A DNA stretch of 64,000 bases from positions 186,001-250,000 of the forward strand of contig JBKHYJ010000022.1 of assembly GCA_046565505.1 (NCBI GenBank), written 5' to 3'. A program made the translations under genes and the position numbers. Below the pieces are notes generated by a model. The model saw only the letters and a program-made list of their open reading frames with translations. It had not been told where the DNA came from and made no database searches. The DNA is from JBKHYJ01 sp046565505 (GTDB taxonomy: Bacteria > Acidobacteriota > Blastocatellia > UBA7656). Every line of letters starts with the position of its first letter. Position 1 is the stretch's first letter. Positions 1 through 9,445 of this stretch are shown here, in pieces.

Positions 1-221
1 AGGTCAACGGGCGAGACACACTTCAAAGTCTGTGAACGCGGGCCTTAATAGAAAATGTGGATGTCCTTTGTTAAGAAACAAACATCACTGTGCGCGGCGC
101 CCGGCTTTGTAACACCTTTTATGTAGGCCTCGGACTGCCGAGCGCATGACTCATTTTGAGCCATTACTGTATTCGCCATAACACCTGTAATTTATGGGTC
201 GAGCCTGAACTGTATAGAAGA
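1..221. other. Left-edge region without recognised gene
   Basis: No convincing coding frame was found. Short open frames here lack a ribosome-binding site and recognisable sequence. The segment lies downstream of treY, whose TAA stop is at 222-224, and may hold the end of that transcript. I see no clear hairpin followed by a T-run. Confidence 0.4.
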
Positions 222-3005
222 TTACTCCCCGATCAGGAGGCCGATGGGGAAGTGGCGGAATACTTCTGCCAGGTGTAACGTCCCTTCCGGGGCTATCGAT
301 TGTCCGGTGAAGATTTGGCGCCATGAGGCGGGCGAATCCGCGGGCAGCTTGATGACGGTGTCTCGCCACACGTCATCTCCCAGGGGAAGCTCGTCTGCGG
401 CTATAAGTGAGGTCAGGAGTCGCGGCGCGACCGCAATGGCCCATTGGTTATCCTTGCGCCTCGCGAACGCCACGACATGGCGGCCGTGGTTGCCCGACGC
501 CGTTAAAGGGGCGTAGTCCCCGTGGTCGAACAGCTCTTTATGCCTTCTTCGCGCATCAAGCGCCCTGCGGATCGTGAACAGCTTGACCCTCCCGCTGTCT
601 TTGTCTGAAAAAAGCTCCTCGATTAACGAAAGCAGTCCCGATTCTTCCTTCCGCTTTAACTCCGTCAGCAACCTTTCATGCTTTTCATAATCGACCGGGC
701 GGCGGTTGTCGGGGTCGACCAGACTGAGGTCCCATAGTTCGCTGCCCTGGTAAAAGTCCGGCAGGCCGGGGCTGGCGATCTTTAGCAGCGTTTGGGAGAG
801 CGAGCCGAACACCGCGTAATGAGCCACCACTTTTTGAAATTCCATGAAGTCTTTCAGGAACTGGTTTGAAGGCGCGGGCGCGAGAATCTTTTCAGTGAAT
901 TCGACCAGCGCCTGTTCATACTCCAGGTTATTGTCGAGCCAGAAGGTGTGAGACTTCGCCTCGCGCGCCGACTTCAGCATGTAATCTTTTACCCTCTTGA
1001 TGAAGTCGGCCCGCCCTTCTTGCGCGTGAGTGAACGCGCCCGCCAGCGTTTGATAAAGGAAGTATTCGCGGTTGCGTCCGGGCACTTCCTGGTCGCCGAC
1101 AACCTTTTTGAGCGCGCCATTCTGCTCGCCCCATCTGGCGAGTCGCATCTCCCATTCGCCCGGCATCTCCGAGAGCACGTCTATTCTTACCCTCGTATCC
1201 TCGCCCCTCTTGGTGTCATGCGTGGCCGTGGCGTTCAGCGTGTGGGGGTGCCGCTCTCTCCTGCGCCCTGCGAACGAATGGAATTCGGCCGGCGAAACCC
1301 CGAAGCGGCCCGGGTCGCCGCCCACCTCGTTTAGTGACGTGAGCCTGTTGAATACATAGAACGTAGTGTCTTCCAGCCCCTTCGCCATTAGCGGGCTCGT
1401 GAATTGCTGAAACCTCATCGCGAAAGATAGCCACTCTCCCTTATGCTCCCCGGCGAGGTATTCGGGAAAATCCAGCAGCAGGACGGCCTCTAAGAAACCC
1501 AGCGCGCGGTCGAGCGCGGGATTCCTCTCCCTGGCCCTCTCGACGGCCGCGCGGATGTAAGCTCGGTCCTGCTCCGTGATCTCCGGGCCCGCGACGTAAG
1601 TCCTATACACCGGAAACTCCGCGGCCGTCTCCGCGATGGCGTCCATCAACAATTCCCACGGCAGGTCTATCGCGTCGCGAGCCGTCGTAGAGAGCGTCTT
1701 CAGGAGCGAAGTCAGGTTGTCGAGGTCGCCCGTCAGGTGCCTTTCGATGATCAGTTTTTTCTTCTCGTAGAGCAGGTCCCTGTACCCTGTTTCGTGGCCC
1801 GTGAATCGGGAGTATACCCCCTGGAACGCCTCTCCGCCGCGGCCATCGACGAAGAGGCCGTTGGCGTAATTCATGAAATCGTAGCCGGTCGTGCCTTCGA
1901 CGGGCCAGCCCGGGGGGAGGCGTTCGGATGACTCTAAAATCTTTTCGACGATTATGAACGCATCGCCCGCCTCCTCCCTCAGCCGCGCCAGGTAAGCCGC
2001 CGGGTCGTAAAGCCCGTCAATGTGGTCTATGCGCAGGCCATCAATCTTACCTTCTTTCAGCAGGCCCAGGACGAGCCTGTGGACATGTCTGAAGACCTCT
2101 TCGTCTTCCATCCGCAGGGATATAAGCTCGTTGATGTTGAAGAACCGCTGGTAATTGACCTCCTTCGTGGCGACGCGCCAGTACGTGAACTGAAACCACT
2201 GCTCCGAAAGCAGGGCGTCGAGCAGGCCCGCGTCTTCGTTGAAGGTAGAAACATTCCCGTCGATGAACCGGCGGATCACGTCGTCTTTCTGATAAAGGTC
2301 CCGCAGCCACTCCTTCGCGAGAATCATCTGCGCGTTGCTCGCTTCCACGTCCTGCGGGGCGGGCTCGCGCGGCAGGTTTTTCAAGACCGTCGTGATGCCG
2401 AGCGCCCTTACGTACCCCGGGTGGTCCCTCCCCAACCGCGCCCTCAGATCGCCGAGGCCGTGGCCTATGACCGTCGCGTATGACTTGATGCTGATGGGGT
2501 AAGTCGTCTCGTAATACTTCACGCGGAAAGTGCCGTCCCGGTACTCGACCGTCAGCTCGCCTTTCTCCAGCGTCTCGCCGTAAGGGCTCCCCAGGAATGG
2601 CGCTATGACTTTTCCGCGCAGGTTCTCCCTTATGTGGTCCCACACGATGTCAAAGAATCCGAAGTAAGCCGAGGCTCGCCCCTTCTCGAATACGTCCATC
2701 AGCATCCAGTTGCGGCTGTCGTACGCCATGTGATTCGGCACGAAATCTTGCAGCCACCCCATGCCGTGTTGGTGAACGGTCTCTATCAGGTCGTCGAAGT
2801 CTTCCGACGTGCCCAACTCGCCGTTGAGCCGGTTGGGGTCCGTCACGTCGTAGCCGTGCGTGCTGCCTTTGCGCGCGCTGAAGATCGGCGAGGCGTATAC
2901 GGTCGAGATCCCCAGTTCCGCCAGATACGGTATGATCTTCTTAGCCGCCCGGAATCCGAAGTCCGAATTGAATTGAAGCCGGTAAGTCGCCACGGGGATG
3001 TGCAT
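222..3005 (-). CDS. treY: Malto-oligosyltrehalose synthase (TreY)
   Basis: Cytoplasmic GH13 enzyme that isomerises the reducing-end linkage of malto-oligosaccharides to alpha,alpha-1,1, giving maltooligosyltrehalose, the first step of the TreY/TreZ trehalose route. The 927-residue protein begins MHIPVATYRLQ and has the early YASPIF and STHGYDV motifs of the family. The nucleophile region GLRIDHIDGL lies near residue 323, a Glu in IVEKIL near 353, and the THDTKRGEDTR segment near 595. An upstream in-frame ATG at 3059 exists, but the chosen start shares one base with the TGA of the upstream GH57 gene, giving a translational-coupling arrangement, and matches where family homology begins. TreZ is not in this window and may lie beyond the left edge. 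Confidence 0.95.
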   Translation of the reverse strand: MHIPVATYRLQFNSDFGFRAAKKIIPYLAELGISTVYASPIFSARKGSTHGYDVTDPNRLNGELGTSEDFDDLIETVHQHGMGWLQDFVPNHMAYDSRNWMLMDVFEKGRASAYFGFFDIVWDHIRENLRGKVIAPFLGSPYGETLEKGELTVEYRDGTFRVKYYETTYPISIKSYATVIGHGLGDLRARLGRDHPGYVRALGITTVLKNLPREPAPQDVEASNAQMILAKEWLRDLYQKDDVIRRFIDGNVSTFNEDAGLLDALLSEQWFQFTYWRVATKEVNYQRFFNINELISLRMEDEEVFRHVHRLVLGLLKEGKIDGLRIDHIDGLYDPAAYLARLREEAGDAFIIVEKILESSERLPPGWPVEGTTGYDFMNYANGLFVDGRGGEAFQGVYSRFTGHETGYRDLLYEKKKLIIERHLTGDLDNLTSLLKTLSTTARDAIDLPWELLMDAIAETAAEFPVYRTYVAGPEITEQDRAYIRAAVERARERNPALDRALGFLEAVLLLDFPEYLAGEHKGEWLSFAMRFQQFTSPLMAKGLEDTTFYVFNRLTSLNEVGGDPGRFGVSPAEFHSFAGRRRERHPHTLNATATHDTKRGEDTRVRIDVLSEMPGEWEMRLARWGEQNGALKKVVGDQEVPGRNREYFLYQTLAGAFTHAQEGRADFIKRVKDYMLKSAREAKSHTFWLDNNLEYEQALVEFTEKILAPAPSNQFLKDFMEFQKVVAHYAVFGSLSQTLLKIASPGLPDFYQGSELWDLSLVDPDNRRPVDYEKHERLLTELKRKEESGLLSLIEELFSDKDSGRVKLFTIRRALDARRRHKELFDHGDYAPLTASGNHGRHVVAFARRKDNQWAIAVAPRLLTSLIAADELPLGDDVWRDTVIKLPADSPASWRQIFTGQSIAPEGTLHLAEVFRHFPIGLLIGE

Positions 3006-5425
3006 CAGTAGGCCCTCACTCGTAAATGGCCGCTCAGCCGGTCGAACCGCTCGACCCACGTGCCCGCGCCTTCGTCCCCCGCGGCGGCCCGATCTTTCAT
3101 CCCCGGCGCCCGCTCTTTCCCTATCAAGAAAAGGAGGGTCTGCGCCTTCAGAAGGTCGTATTCGAGCGACAGCGGCTCCAAAGCCTTGAGCAAAATATCG
3201 ATGGCCTCAAGCGGCCCGGAGTCTTCGGGCTTGTCGTTGAACCTCTCCATCAAGTCGCAGATTCTACGGCTCGCGACGAAGCCGAGCGTCGTCTTGTCCG
3301 CCTCGAACCCCCACCTCTTAACCGCCGCGACGAGGTCTTGCAATCGGTCCTGGTCGGGCAGGTCCGCTTCCACCGCGGCGCGCAGGTCCGCGTTGATGGT
3401 GAATTCCGCCGTGGTCAAAAACACCTTCGGGATAGGGGTCCGCTGCTCCCTCATCGCCTGCATGATGGGGTAATGGTGGTCATACACCTGGCGGAATGCC
3501 CCTTGCACTTCGACCAGCGCCGACTCCAGTATGCCGTTCCACACCTTGCGCTGCTCGTCCCTGAACAGATGCCACAGCGAATAGTTGTGCGCCTGGAAAT
3601 GCTTTTCCATCAGGTGGATCATCTCCGGCAGATCGCTCCTCGTGAACGCCTCTTTTATCTCGCGGTACATGGCGTCAAAAGTCGCCTCGTCCGCGAACTC
3701 GCGGACGCCGCCGAGCAGGTTGTGGTCCCCGAGGTGGAGCACGGCAAAGCTGATCCTGCTCTCCGACGATGTGACGTTGGAACGCAGGCGCGCCCTGCCT
3801 ATGGCGAGTCTCTGCCTGCCCGCTTCGTCCCGGTCGTAAAACTCTTTGGTGGCGTTGTAAGCGTAGATGGTGATCGTTTCGGGGTAATCCTTAAACAGCG
3901 ACGAGATGGCGTAATGCGCGCCCACGCGCAGGAGGTCAACCATCGCGGGCTTGACGAGGTTCTGATAGACCTGCGCGCCGTCCGCATGCTCGGGGACGTT
4001 GCTGGGAGCGTGCCTTACCCTCTCGACGAAATCATGCTCCAGCGATACGCCAGTTGTCTTCTCCGCCAGTTGAATGGCGCGCGCGGCGTAGGCCAGCACC
4101 TGCGTCGTCTCCAGCCCGGAAATCTCGTCGAAGAACCAGCCGCAGCTTGTATACATCAACATCGCGTGGCGCTGCATTTCGAGCAGGCGGAATACGCGGA
4201 CCTCCTCTTGCTCCGACAGCTTGCGAGTAGCGTACGTCGAAAAGAAGCTCGCCACGTTCTCCAGGCCCCTGTCGAGAATGATGCCGAGGTAATCGTCCCT
4301 CGCATTCCACGGACTCCGCAGGTACTCGCCCGCCTCGCGCTCGTAAATCGCGGAGAGCCGGTCGCGCAGCCAGTCGAGGGCCTCGCGTAGCGGGGACCGC
4401 CACTCCTGCGTCCAGCCTTCGCGCCCGGAGTTGCAGCCGCAGTTGCTTTTCCATCTCTCTATGCCGTGCGCGCAACTCCACGAAGTATTTTCGATGATCT
4501 CGGCCTCGTGCGTCGGCGGGAATTTTTTCAGGTACTCGCCGTACACCGTCACCTTCGCCAGGCCATTCGACTCGATGTGGCGCAGGCAATATGCAAGCGC
4601 CATCTCGCCGTAACGGTGGTGGTGGCCGTAAGTCTCACCGTCCGTCGCGATGTGGACGATCCGCGGCTCCCCTTCGTCTTCGCCGAAAGCGCCGAGCAAG
4701 CGGCCGGCGAATTTCTCCCCGCTCATGAGCAGGCCGCCGAAGGCAATGTCTTGCGAGATCGGCCCGTCGTAGAAGAAGAGGTTGATGGTTTTTCCAGACG
4801 GCAGGCGGCACAGGTAAGGCATCCTGGTATCGACCCGCGACCCGCTCACGTCTTTCCACCTTCTGCCTACGCGGCGCACCCGCCTGGCCTGCCGCGGCGC
4901 GAGTATCGTGAATAGTATTTCCTGCTCGGCCAGTATTTCGAGCGTTTCGACATCGACCGCCGTCTCCGCCAGCCACATGCCTTCCGGCCTGCGCCCGAAC
5001 CTGTGCTCGAAATCCATGATCCCCCACAGGACCTGCGTGCGTTTGTCGCGTGTGTTGGCGAGCGGCATGATCATGTGGTTGTAGACTTGCGCGATGGCCG
5101 CGCCGTGGCCCGAAAAGTTTTTACGGCTCTGGCGGTCGGCCTCCACGATTGCCGCGTGAACGTCGGGCGCGTGCCTCTCCATCCATGACATCAGCGTGGG
5201 GCCGAAGTTGAAGCTGATCTTCGAGTAGTTGTTGATTATATCGATGATGTTTTTATCTGGGGCGAGTATGCGCGCGGCCGCGTTCGGGCCATAACACTCG
5301 GCGGTGATCCTTTCGTTCCAGTCGTGATAAGGGTAAGCCGAGTCTTGCATCTCGACTTCTTCCAGCCAGGGGTTCTCGCGGGGCGGTTGATAAAAGTGAC
5401 CGTGAATGCAAACGTAGCGGCTCAT
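3005..5425 (-). CDS. Glycoside hydrolase family 57 protein with DUF3536
   Basis: Predicted cytoplasmic alpha-glucan-active enzyme of 806 residues. The N-terminus carries the GH57 opening HGHFYQPPRENPW (residues 8-20). A conserved acidic motif WLAETAVD lies near residue 150 and an HIATDGETYGHHH motif near 257. The C-terminal half corresponds to DUF3536, which accompanies this GH57 subgroup. It is immediately upstream of treY with one-base overlap, so the two are almost certainly co-translated. That supports a role in processing glycogen or maltodextrins into or out of the trehalose pathway. The exact reaction (amylase, branching or 4-alpha-glucanotransferase) cannot be assigned from sequence. 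The ATG has GGAG about eight bases upstream. Confidence 0.9.
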   Translation of the reverse strand: MSRYVCIHGHFYQPPRENPWLEEVEMQDSAYPYHDWNERITAECYGPNAAARILAPDKNIIDIINNYSKISFNFGPTLMSWMERHAPDVHAAIVEADRQSRKNFSGHGAAIAQVYNHMIMPLANTRDKRTQVLWGIMDFEHRFGRRPEGMWLAETAVDVETLEILAEQEILFTILAPRQARRVRRVGRRWKDVSGSRVDTRMPYLCRLPSGKTINLFFYDGPISQDIAFGGLLMSGEKFAGRLLGAFGEDEGEPRIVHIATDGETYGHHHRYGEMALAYCLRHIESNGLAKVTVYGEYLKKFPPTHEAEIIENTSWSCAHGIERWKSNCGCNSGREGWTQEWRSPLREALDWLRDRLSAIYEREAGEYLRSPWNARDDYLGIILDRGLENVASFFSTYATRKLSEQEEVRVFRLLEMQRHAMLMYTSCGWFFDEISGLETTQVLAYAARAIQLAEKTTGVSLEHDFVERVRHAPSNVPEHADGAQVYQNLVKPAMVDLLRVGAHYAISSLFKDYPETITIYAYNATKEFYDRDEAGRQRLAIGRARLRSNVTSSESRISFAVLHLGDHNLLGGVREFADEATFDAMYREIKEAFTRSDLPEMIHLMEKHFQAHNYSLWHLFRDEQRKVWNGILESALVEVQGAFRQVYDHHYPIMQAMREQRTPIPKVFLTTAEFTINADLRAAVEADLPDQDRLQDLVAAVKRWGFEADKTTLGFVASRRICDLMERFNDKPEDSGPLEAIDILLKALEPLSLEYDLLKAQTLLFLIGKERAPGMKDRAAAGDEGAGTWVERFDRLSGHLRVRAY

Positions 5426-5694
5426 TTAATTATCTCCATGCGCGGCGGGGCAAATCGGCCCGTTCTTAACAATCAATTCCCGTTCCGGCCTTAATTATTC
5501 AATGAACTGACATCGGCATTTGCGCCGGGCAGCCCGCCCAGACGGGTGAACTTTATTCTGCTAAAGCTTGGGGATTGACTTAAAAGCGAGCTTCGTTACT
5601 GCAACGCTCATGGCGCAGAATATGTCACAATCATTGTCGCATCTTCGCCGCGGCGTGAGCAACTCTTGCTCAAGGCGGGGGCGGCCCGGCGGCG

Positions 5695-7317
5695 TCAGTT
5701 TGAAAGCTTAACCGCGATGCCGCTCCCCGGCCCGTGTTGCTCGCCGCCTTCGATAATGCGTTTGCCTTCCACTATCACGTGTTCTATTCCGGAAGGGTAT
5801 TGTCTTGAATCCTCAAACGTCGCGCGGTCTATCACACGCTCCGCGTCGAACGCCACCAGGTTTGCGCGCGCGCCGACTTCCACGCGGCCATAGCGCGCGA
5901 GGCGGAAAGTCTCCGCCGCGAGCGCGCTCACCTTCCGCACGGCCTCTTCGAGGGTGATTAGATTCTGCTCGCGTGCGTAGCGGCCCAGTATCCGCGGGTA
6001 CGTCCCATAGGCCCTGGGGTGCGGCCTGCCGCCGAGCAGCCCATCCGTGCAGGCGTTTACGTATGGCTCCCGCATGATTTTTTTTACCACGTCTTCGGAC
6101 TGGCTGAACGATATCATCCCCACCCCCATTCGCTCTTCGGCCAGGAGGTCGAAGGCGAACTCGACCGCCGCCTCTTCGCCCGCGCCACTCGCGGCGCCGC
6201 CCGCGGTCGCGGCGGCTTCGGCGATGCTCTTGCCCAGGTACTCCGCGTGCCGGCCCGAAGGGATGTCAGAGATGATGATGCCTTGCGGGCCTGACCATTT
6301 CCAGAAGTTGTCCCAGGCTGAGCGAGAGCGGTCTAGCAGGGCCTCACGCATCCTCGCCCGCTCGCCTTCGCTCGCGAGCCGCGCGAGCGTCGCCCCCACT
6401 CCCCCGGCGTGCGCCCAGGGCGGGAGTATCGCGCCGAGCATGGTCGAGCCCGCGACGTATGGGTACTGGTCCGCCGTCAGCCGCACGCCTTCCGATCTCG
6501 CCCCGCGGACCATGCCGAGCACGTCGTCGATCCTCCCCCAGTTCTCGCGCCCGGCGATCTTGAAATGAGAGATGTGGACCCGCGCGCCGGACCGTTTCCC
6601 GACCTCAATCATCTCGGCGACGGCGTCTTCGATGTAATCGCTTTCGCTCCGCATGTGGGCCACGAAGACGCCATCAGATTCCGCGACCGCCTCGCCTAGC
6701 TCTACCAGCTCGGCGGTGTCGGCGAAACAACACGGCGGGTAGATCAACCCTGTCGAGACCCCGAGCGCGCCTTCTTTCATGCCCTGGCGAATCAAGCTCC
6801 GCATCCGCGCCGTCTCGTCGCGCGTGGCGGCCCTGTCTTCCATCCCCATCACGTTCAACCGCACGGCGCCATGCGGTACGAGGTACGCGCAATCGATGGA
6901 GGGACGGGCGCGCTCGATTGCCGAGAAGTACTCCGCGACCGTCTGCCAGTCCCATTCGCCGCCCAGGCTGCCATCGAGGCCCGCGAGCTGCCGCCCCACC
7001 TGCTCTCGGTCTTCGCTTCGGACCGGCGCGACAGACAATCCGTCCTGCCCGAGGATTTCGAGCGTGATGCCTTGCCGCACCTTCATCGGCAACGACGGCT
7101 CGACTAACACGCGCAAGTCGGAGTGGCTGTGCGTGTCAATGAAGCCGGGGGCGACGACGAGGCCCGAGCAATCAACCTCTTCGCCGCCGCCCGCCGAGCC
7201 TCCCGTGGTTATGGCCTCGATGAGGCTGCCTCTAATCACCACGTCGCCGCGGTAGCGCGGGCGGCCCGTCCCGTCAATGATCATGCCGTTCCTGAGCGTC
7301 AGTGTAGGTGTATTCAT
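5695..7317 (-). CDS. N-acyl-D-amino-acid deacylase family amidohydrolase (cytoplasmic)
   Basis: 540-residue amidohydrolase of the D-aminoacylase group, predicted to hydrolyse N-acylated D-amino acids or a related cyclic or acyl amide. The metal motif THSHSD is present (His63, His65), as are ISHFKIAG, DQYPYVAGST and a late CTDG aspartate typical of the family. At the position where characterised D-aminoacylases have the zinc-ligand Cys (GNCG), this protein reads GQDG, so the metal site may be modified. No signal peptide is visible, unlike the second homologue at 17873-19582. AAGGAAG precedes the ATG. It opens the catabolic gene stretch and is divergent from the LLM oxidoreductase. Substrate is unknown. 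Confidence 0.85.
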   Translation of the reverse strand: MNTPTLTLRNGMIIDGTGRPRYRGDVVIRGSLIEAITTGGSAGGGEEVDCSGLVVAPGFIDTHSHSDLRVLVEPSLPMKVRQGITLEILGQDGLSVAPVRSEDREQVGRQLAGLDGSLGGEWDWQTVAEYFSAIERARPSIDCAYLVPHGAVRLNVMGMEDRAATRDETARMRSLIRQGMKEGALGVSTGLIYPPCCFADTAELVELGEAVAESDGVFVAHMRSESDYIEDAVAEMIEVGKRSGARVHISHFKIAGRENWGRIDDVLGMVRGARSEGVRLTADQYPYVAGSTMLGAILPPWAHAGGVGATLARLASEGERARMREALLDRSRSAWDNFWKWSGPQGIIISDIPSGRHAEYLGKSIAEAAATAGGAASGAGEEAAVEFAFDLLAEERMGVGMISFSQSEDVVKKIMREPYVNACTDGLLGGRPHPRAYGTYPRILGRYAREQNLITLEEAVRKVSALAAETFRLARYGRVEVGARANLVAFDAERVIDRATFEDSRQYPSGIEHVIVEGKRIIEGGEQHGPGSGIAVKLSN

Positions 7318-7435
7318 CTAGTCGCTTCCTTCGCGTCCGGCCGCCGGATCGAATGGCGCAGGTTGCCGGCGGCCGGATTAATTGTATAATGCCGCAATCA
7401 ATTTGCAATTCGTCAAACTCTCGCAGGAGATAAAT

Positions 7436-8440
7436 ATGCCCGAACCACAGCGCCGCGTTGCGCTCTACCTTCAGGACAAGCACCCTCTGCGCGAAGCCAT
7501 CGAATACGTGCGCTACGCGGAGTCTCGCGGCTTTGAAGCCGTGTGGCAGGCCGAGTCGCGGCTCGTGCGCGACGCGATTGTGCCTATGGCCGCTTACGCC
7601 GCCTCGACCGGGCGCATCAAAGTGGGCTCCGGCGTGATCAACAACTGGACCCGCAACGCGGGGCTGATCGCGGCGACTTTTTCGACGCTCGACGACCTCG
7701 CCCCGGGGCGAATCCTCTGCGGCCTGGGCGTCTGGTGGGAGCCGCTCGCGTCCAAGGTCGGCGTGAGTCGCCGCAAGCCCCTTCAGGCGATGCGAGAGAC
7801 CGTCGAGGTCGTGCGCCGCCTGCTCGCTATGGAAAAGGTCAGCTTCAAAGGCGAGTTCGTCCAGGTGGAAGACGTTGAGATAGACATAGTGCATGGCGAC
7901 CGCTCCCCGAAACGAGTCCCCATCTACATCGGCGCTACCGGCATGAAGATGATGGAGTTGTCGGGCGAGGTCGCCGACGGCGTGTTGCTGAATTACCTCG
8001 TGTCGCCCGCCTACAACCGCGAGGCCGTGGAGCACCTCCGCATGGGGGCGGGCCGCGCCGGCCGCGGTCTCGATGATGTTGACCGCCCTCAGTTGATCGT
8101 CTGCTCCCTCGACGAGGACCGCGCCCGCGCGCTCGATAACGCCCGCGAGCTTGTCACGCAGTACCTCGGCCAGCAGCCTCACATCATGAAAGCGAGCGGC
8201 GTAAGCCCCGATTTGCTCGAAGAGATTTCGCGCGTGCTGACCTGGCCGGCGCAGGAGCATCAGATTCGCGAAGCCATGCGGCTGGTGCCCGACGAGGTGG
8301 TGCAACTCATCACGGCGTCGGGCACGCCGGACGAGTGCCGCGCAAAGGTTCAAGAGTACGTCGAGGCAGGCTGCACCTGTCCCGTGCTTTACCCGCTGGG
8401 GGACGACGTGCGCGCGATGATAGACGCCTTCGGCGTCTGA
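7436..8440 (+). CDS. LLM-class flavin-dependent oxidoreductase
   Basis: 334-residue TIM-barrel oxidoreductase of the bacterial luciferase-like (LLM) family, closest in layout to F420- or FMN-dependent methylene-tetrahydromethanopterin-reductase-like members. Supporting segments are the RYAESRGFEAVWQAES N-terminal motif, GRIKVGSGVINNWTRN, the GRILCGLGVWWEP loop and PIYIGATGMKMMELSGE. The start is placed at ATG 7436 because AGGAGA lies six bases upstream; a longer frame from 7382 has no such site. It is divergent from the amidohydrolase gene and convergent with the nitrilase gene. The reaction is unassigned. The context suggests oxidation or ring opening of a nitrogen compound, which is inference. 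Confidence 0.85.
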   Translation: MPEPQRRVALYLQDKHPLREAIEYVRYAESRGFEAVWQAESRLVRDAIVPMAAYAASTGRIKVGSGVINNWTRNAGLIAATFSTLDDLAPGRILCGLGVWWEPLASKVGVSRRKPLQAMRETVEVVRRLLAMEKVSFKGEFVQVEDVEIDIVHGDRSPKRVPIYIGATGMKMMELSGEVADGVLLNYLVSPAYNREAVEHLRMGAGRAGRGLDDVDRPQLIVCSLDEDRARALDNARELVTQYLGQQPHIMKASGVSPDLLEEISRVLTWPAQEHQIREAMRLVPDEVVQLITASGTPDECRAKVQEYVEAGCTCPVLYPLGDDVRAMIDAFGV

Positions 8441-8517
8441 GGCCGGAATGAAAGGGGAGGCGCGCCGACCCTCCCATCAATAGGAATTTTAACGGGGATA
8501 ATAATGCGCCGGATGTA

Positions 8518-9411
8518 TTAACCCCTTCCCGCTGGCCCGTGGCCGCCGCCCGAGAGCGGGTCGTACATGTCCGGCCTTCTGTCGCGGTAAAACTGCCAGT
8601 GCGTGCGGACCTCGCGGATGTCATCTAAGTCGAGGTCCGCCACCACTAACTCGTCCTTGTCTTCGCTGCCCTTGGCGAGGATTTGCCCGTCCGGGTTCGC
8701 GAAGTAAGACGAGCCGAAGAACTCCCCGATGTTCCAGGGCGCTTCAGTCCCGACGCGATTGATCGTGCCGACGAAGTAACCGTTGGCCACCGCATGAGCG
8801 CGCTGCTCCAACTCCCACAAGTAGTCCGCGTGACCTTTGGTCGTCGCCGAGGGGATGAACACTATCTCCGCGCCATTCAGGCCCAGCGCCCGCGCCCCCT
8901 CGGGGAAGTGGCGGTCGTAGCAGATGTAGACCCCGATTCGTGCGTGCTTCGTCTCGAAAGTCGGGAAGCCGAGGTTGCCCGGCGTGAAGTAGAACTTCTC
9001 CCAAAACCCCGGCAGGCAGTGAGGTATGTGCGCCTTGCGATACTTGCCCAGGTACTTCCCGTCGGCGTCGATCACCGCGGCCGTGTTGTAGTAAACGCCC
9101 GTCATCTCTTCTTCATAGATAGGGACGATCATCACCATCTTGTGCCGCCGCGCGACCTCGCACATGAGCTGCGTCGTCGGGCCGTCGGGGATGCGCTCGA
9201 CCAGCCCGTACCAGTGCGGGTTTTGCTCCGCGGGGAAGTACGGGCCATAGAAGAGTTCTTGCAGGCAGATGATCTGCACCCCGCGGGCGGCCGCGCCCTC
9301 GATCATCGCGACATGTTTATCTATCATGGCCTTCTTGATCTTCTCCACGGGGCTCTCGGGCGGCTCTTCGTTCCGCGCTTGAATGAGTCCGCATCTTACA
9401 ATTCTCGGCAT
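8518..9411 (-). CDS. Carbon-nitrogen hydrolase, beta-ureidopropionase / N-carbamoyl-amide type
   Basis: 297-residue nitrilase-superfamily hydrolase with the catalytic triad in place: Glu52 (LQELFYGPYF), Lys126 (KYRKAHIP) and Cys164 (ICYDRHFPEGAR). The YFPAEQN and FYFTPGN segments resemble beta-ureidopropionases and N-carbamoylputrescine amidases, which split an N-carbamoyl group into ammonia and CO2. This is the last step of reductive pyrimidine or hydantoin breakdown. AGGAGAG sits nine bases before the ATG. The gene follows the membrane-anchored hypothetical protein at 9446-10330 by 34 bases on the same strand, so they are probably co-transcribed. Substrate specificity is not decidable here, but the neighbourhood of SsnA and molybdenum-hydroxylase genes fits N-heterocycle catabolism. 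Confidence 0.88.
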   Translation of the reverse strand: MPRIVRCGLIQARNEEPPESPVEKIKKAMIDKHVAMIEGAAARGVQIICLQELFYGPYFPAEQNPHWYGLVERIPDGPTTQLMCEVARRHKMVMIVPIYEEEMTGVYYNTAAVIDADGKYLGKYRKAHIPHCLPGFWEKFYFTPGNLGFPTFETKHARIGVYICYDRHFPEGARALGLNGAEIVFIPSATTKGHADYLWELEQRAHAVANGYFVGTINRVGTEAPWNIGEFFGSSYFANPDGQILAKGSEDKDELVVADLDLDDIREVRTHWQFYRDRRPDMYDPLSGGGHGPAGRG

Positions 9412-9445
9412 AGTGTAATTCTCTCCTGCTCCGGGTTCGTCGAGG

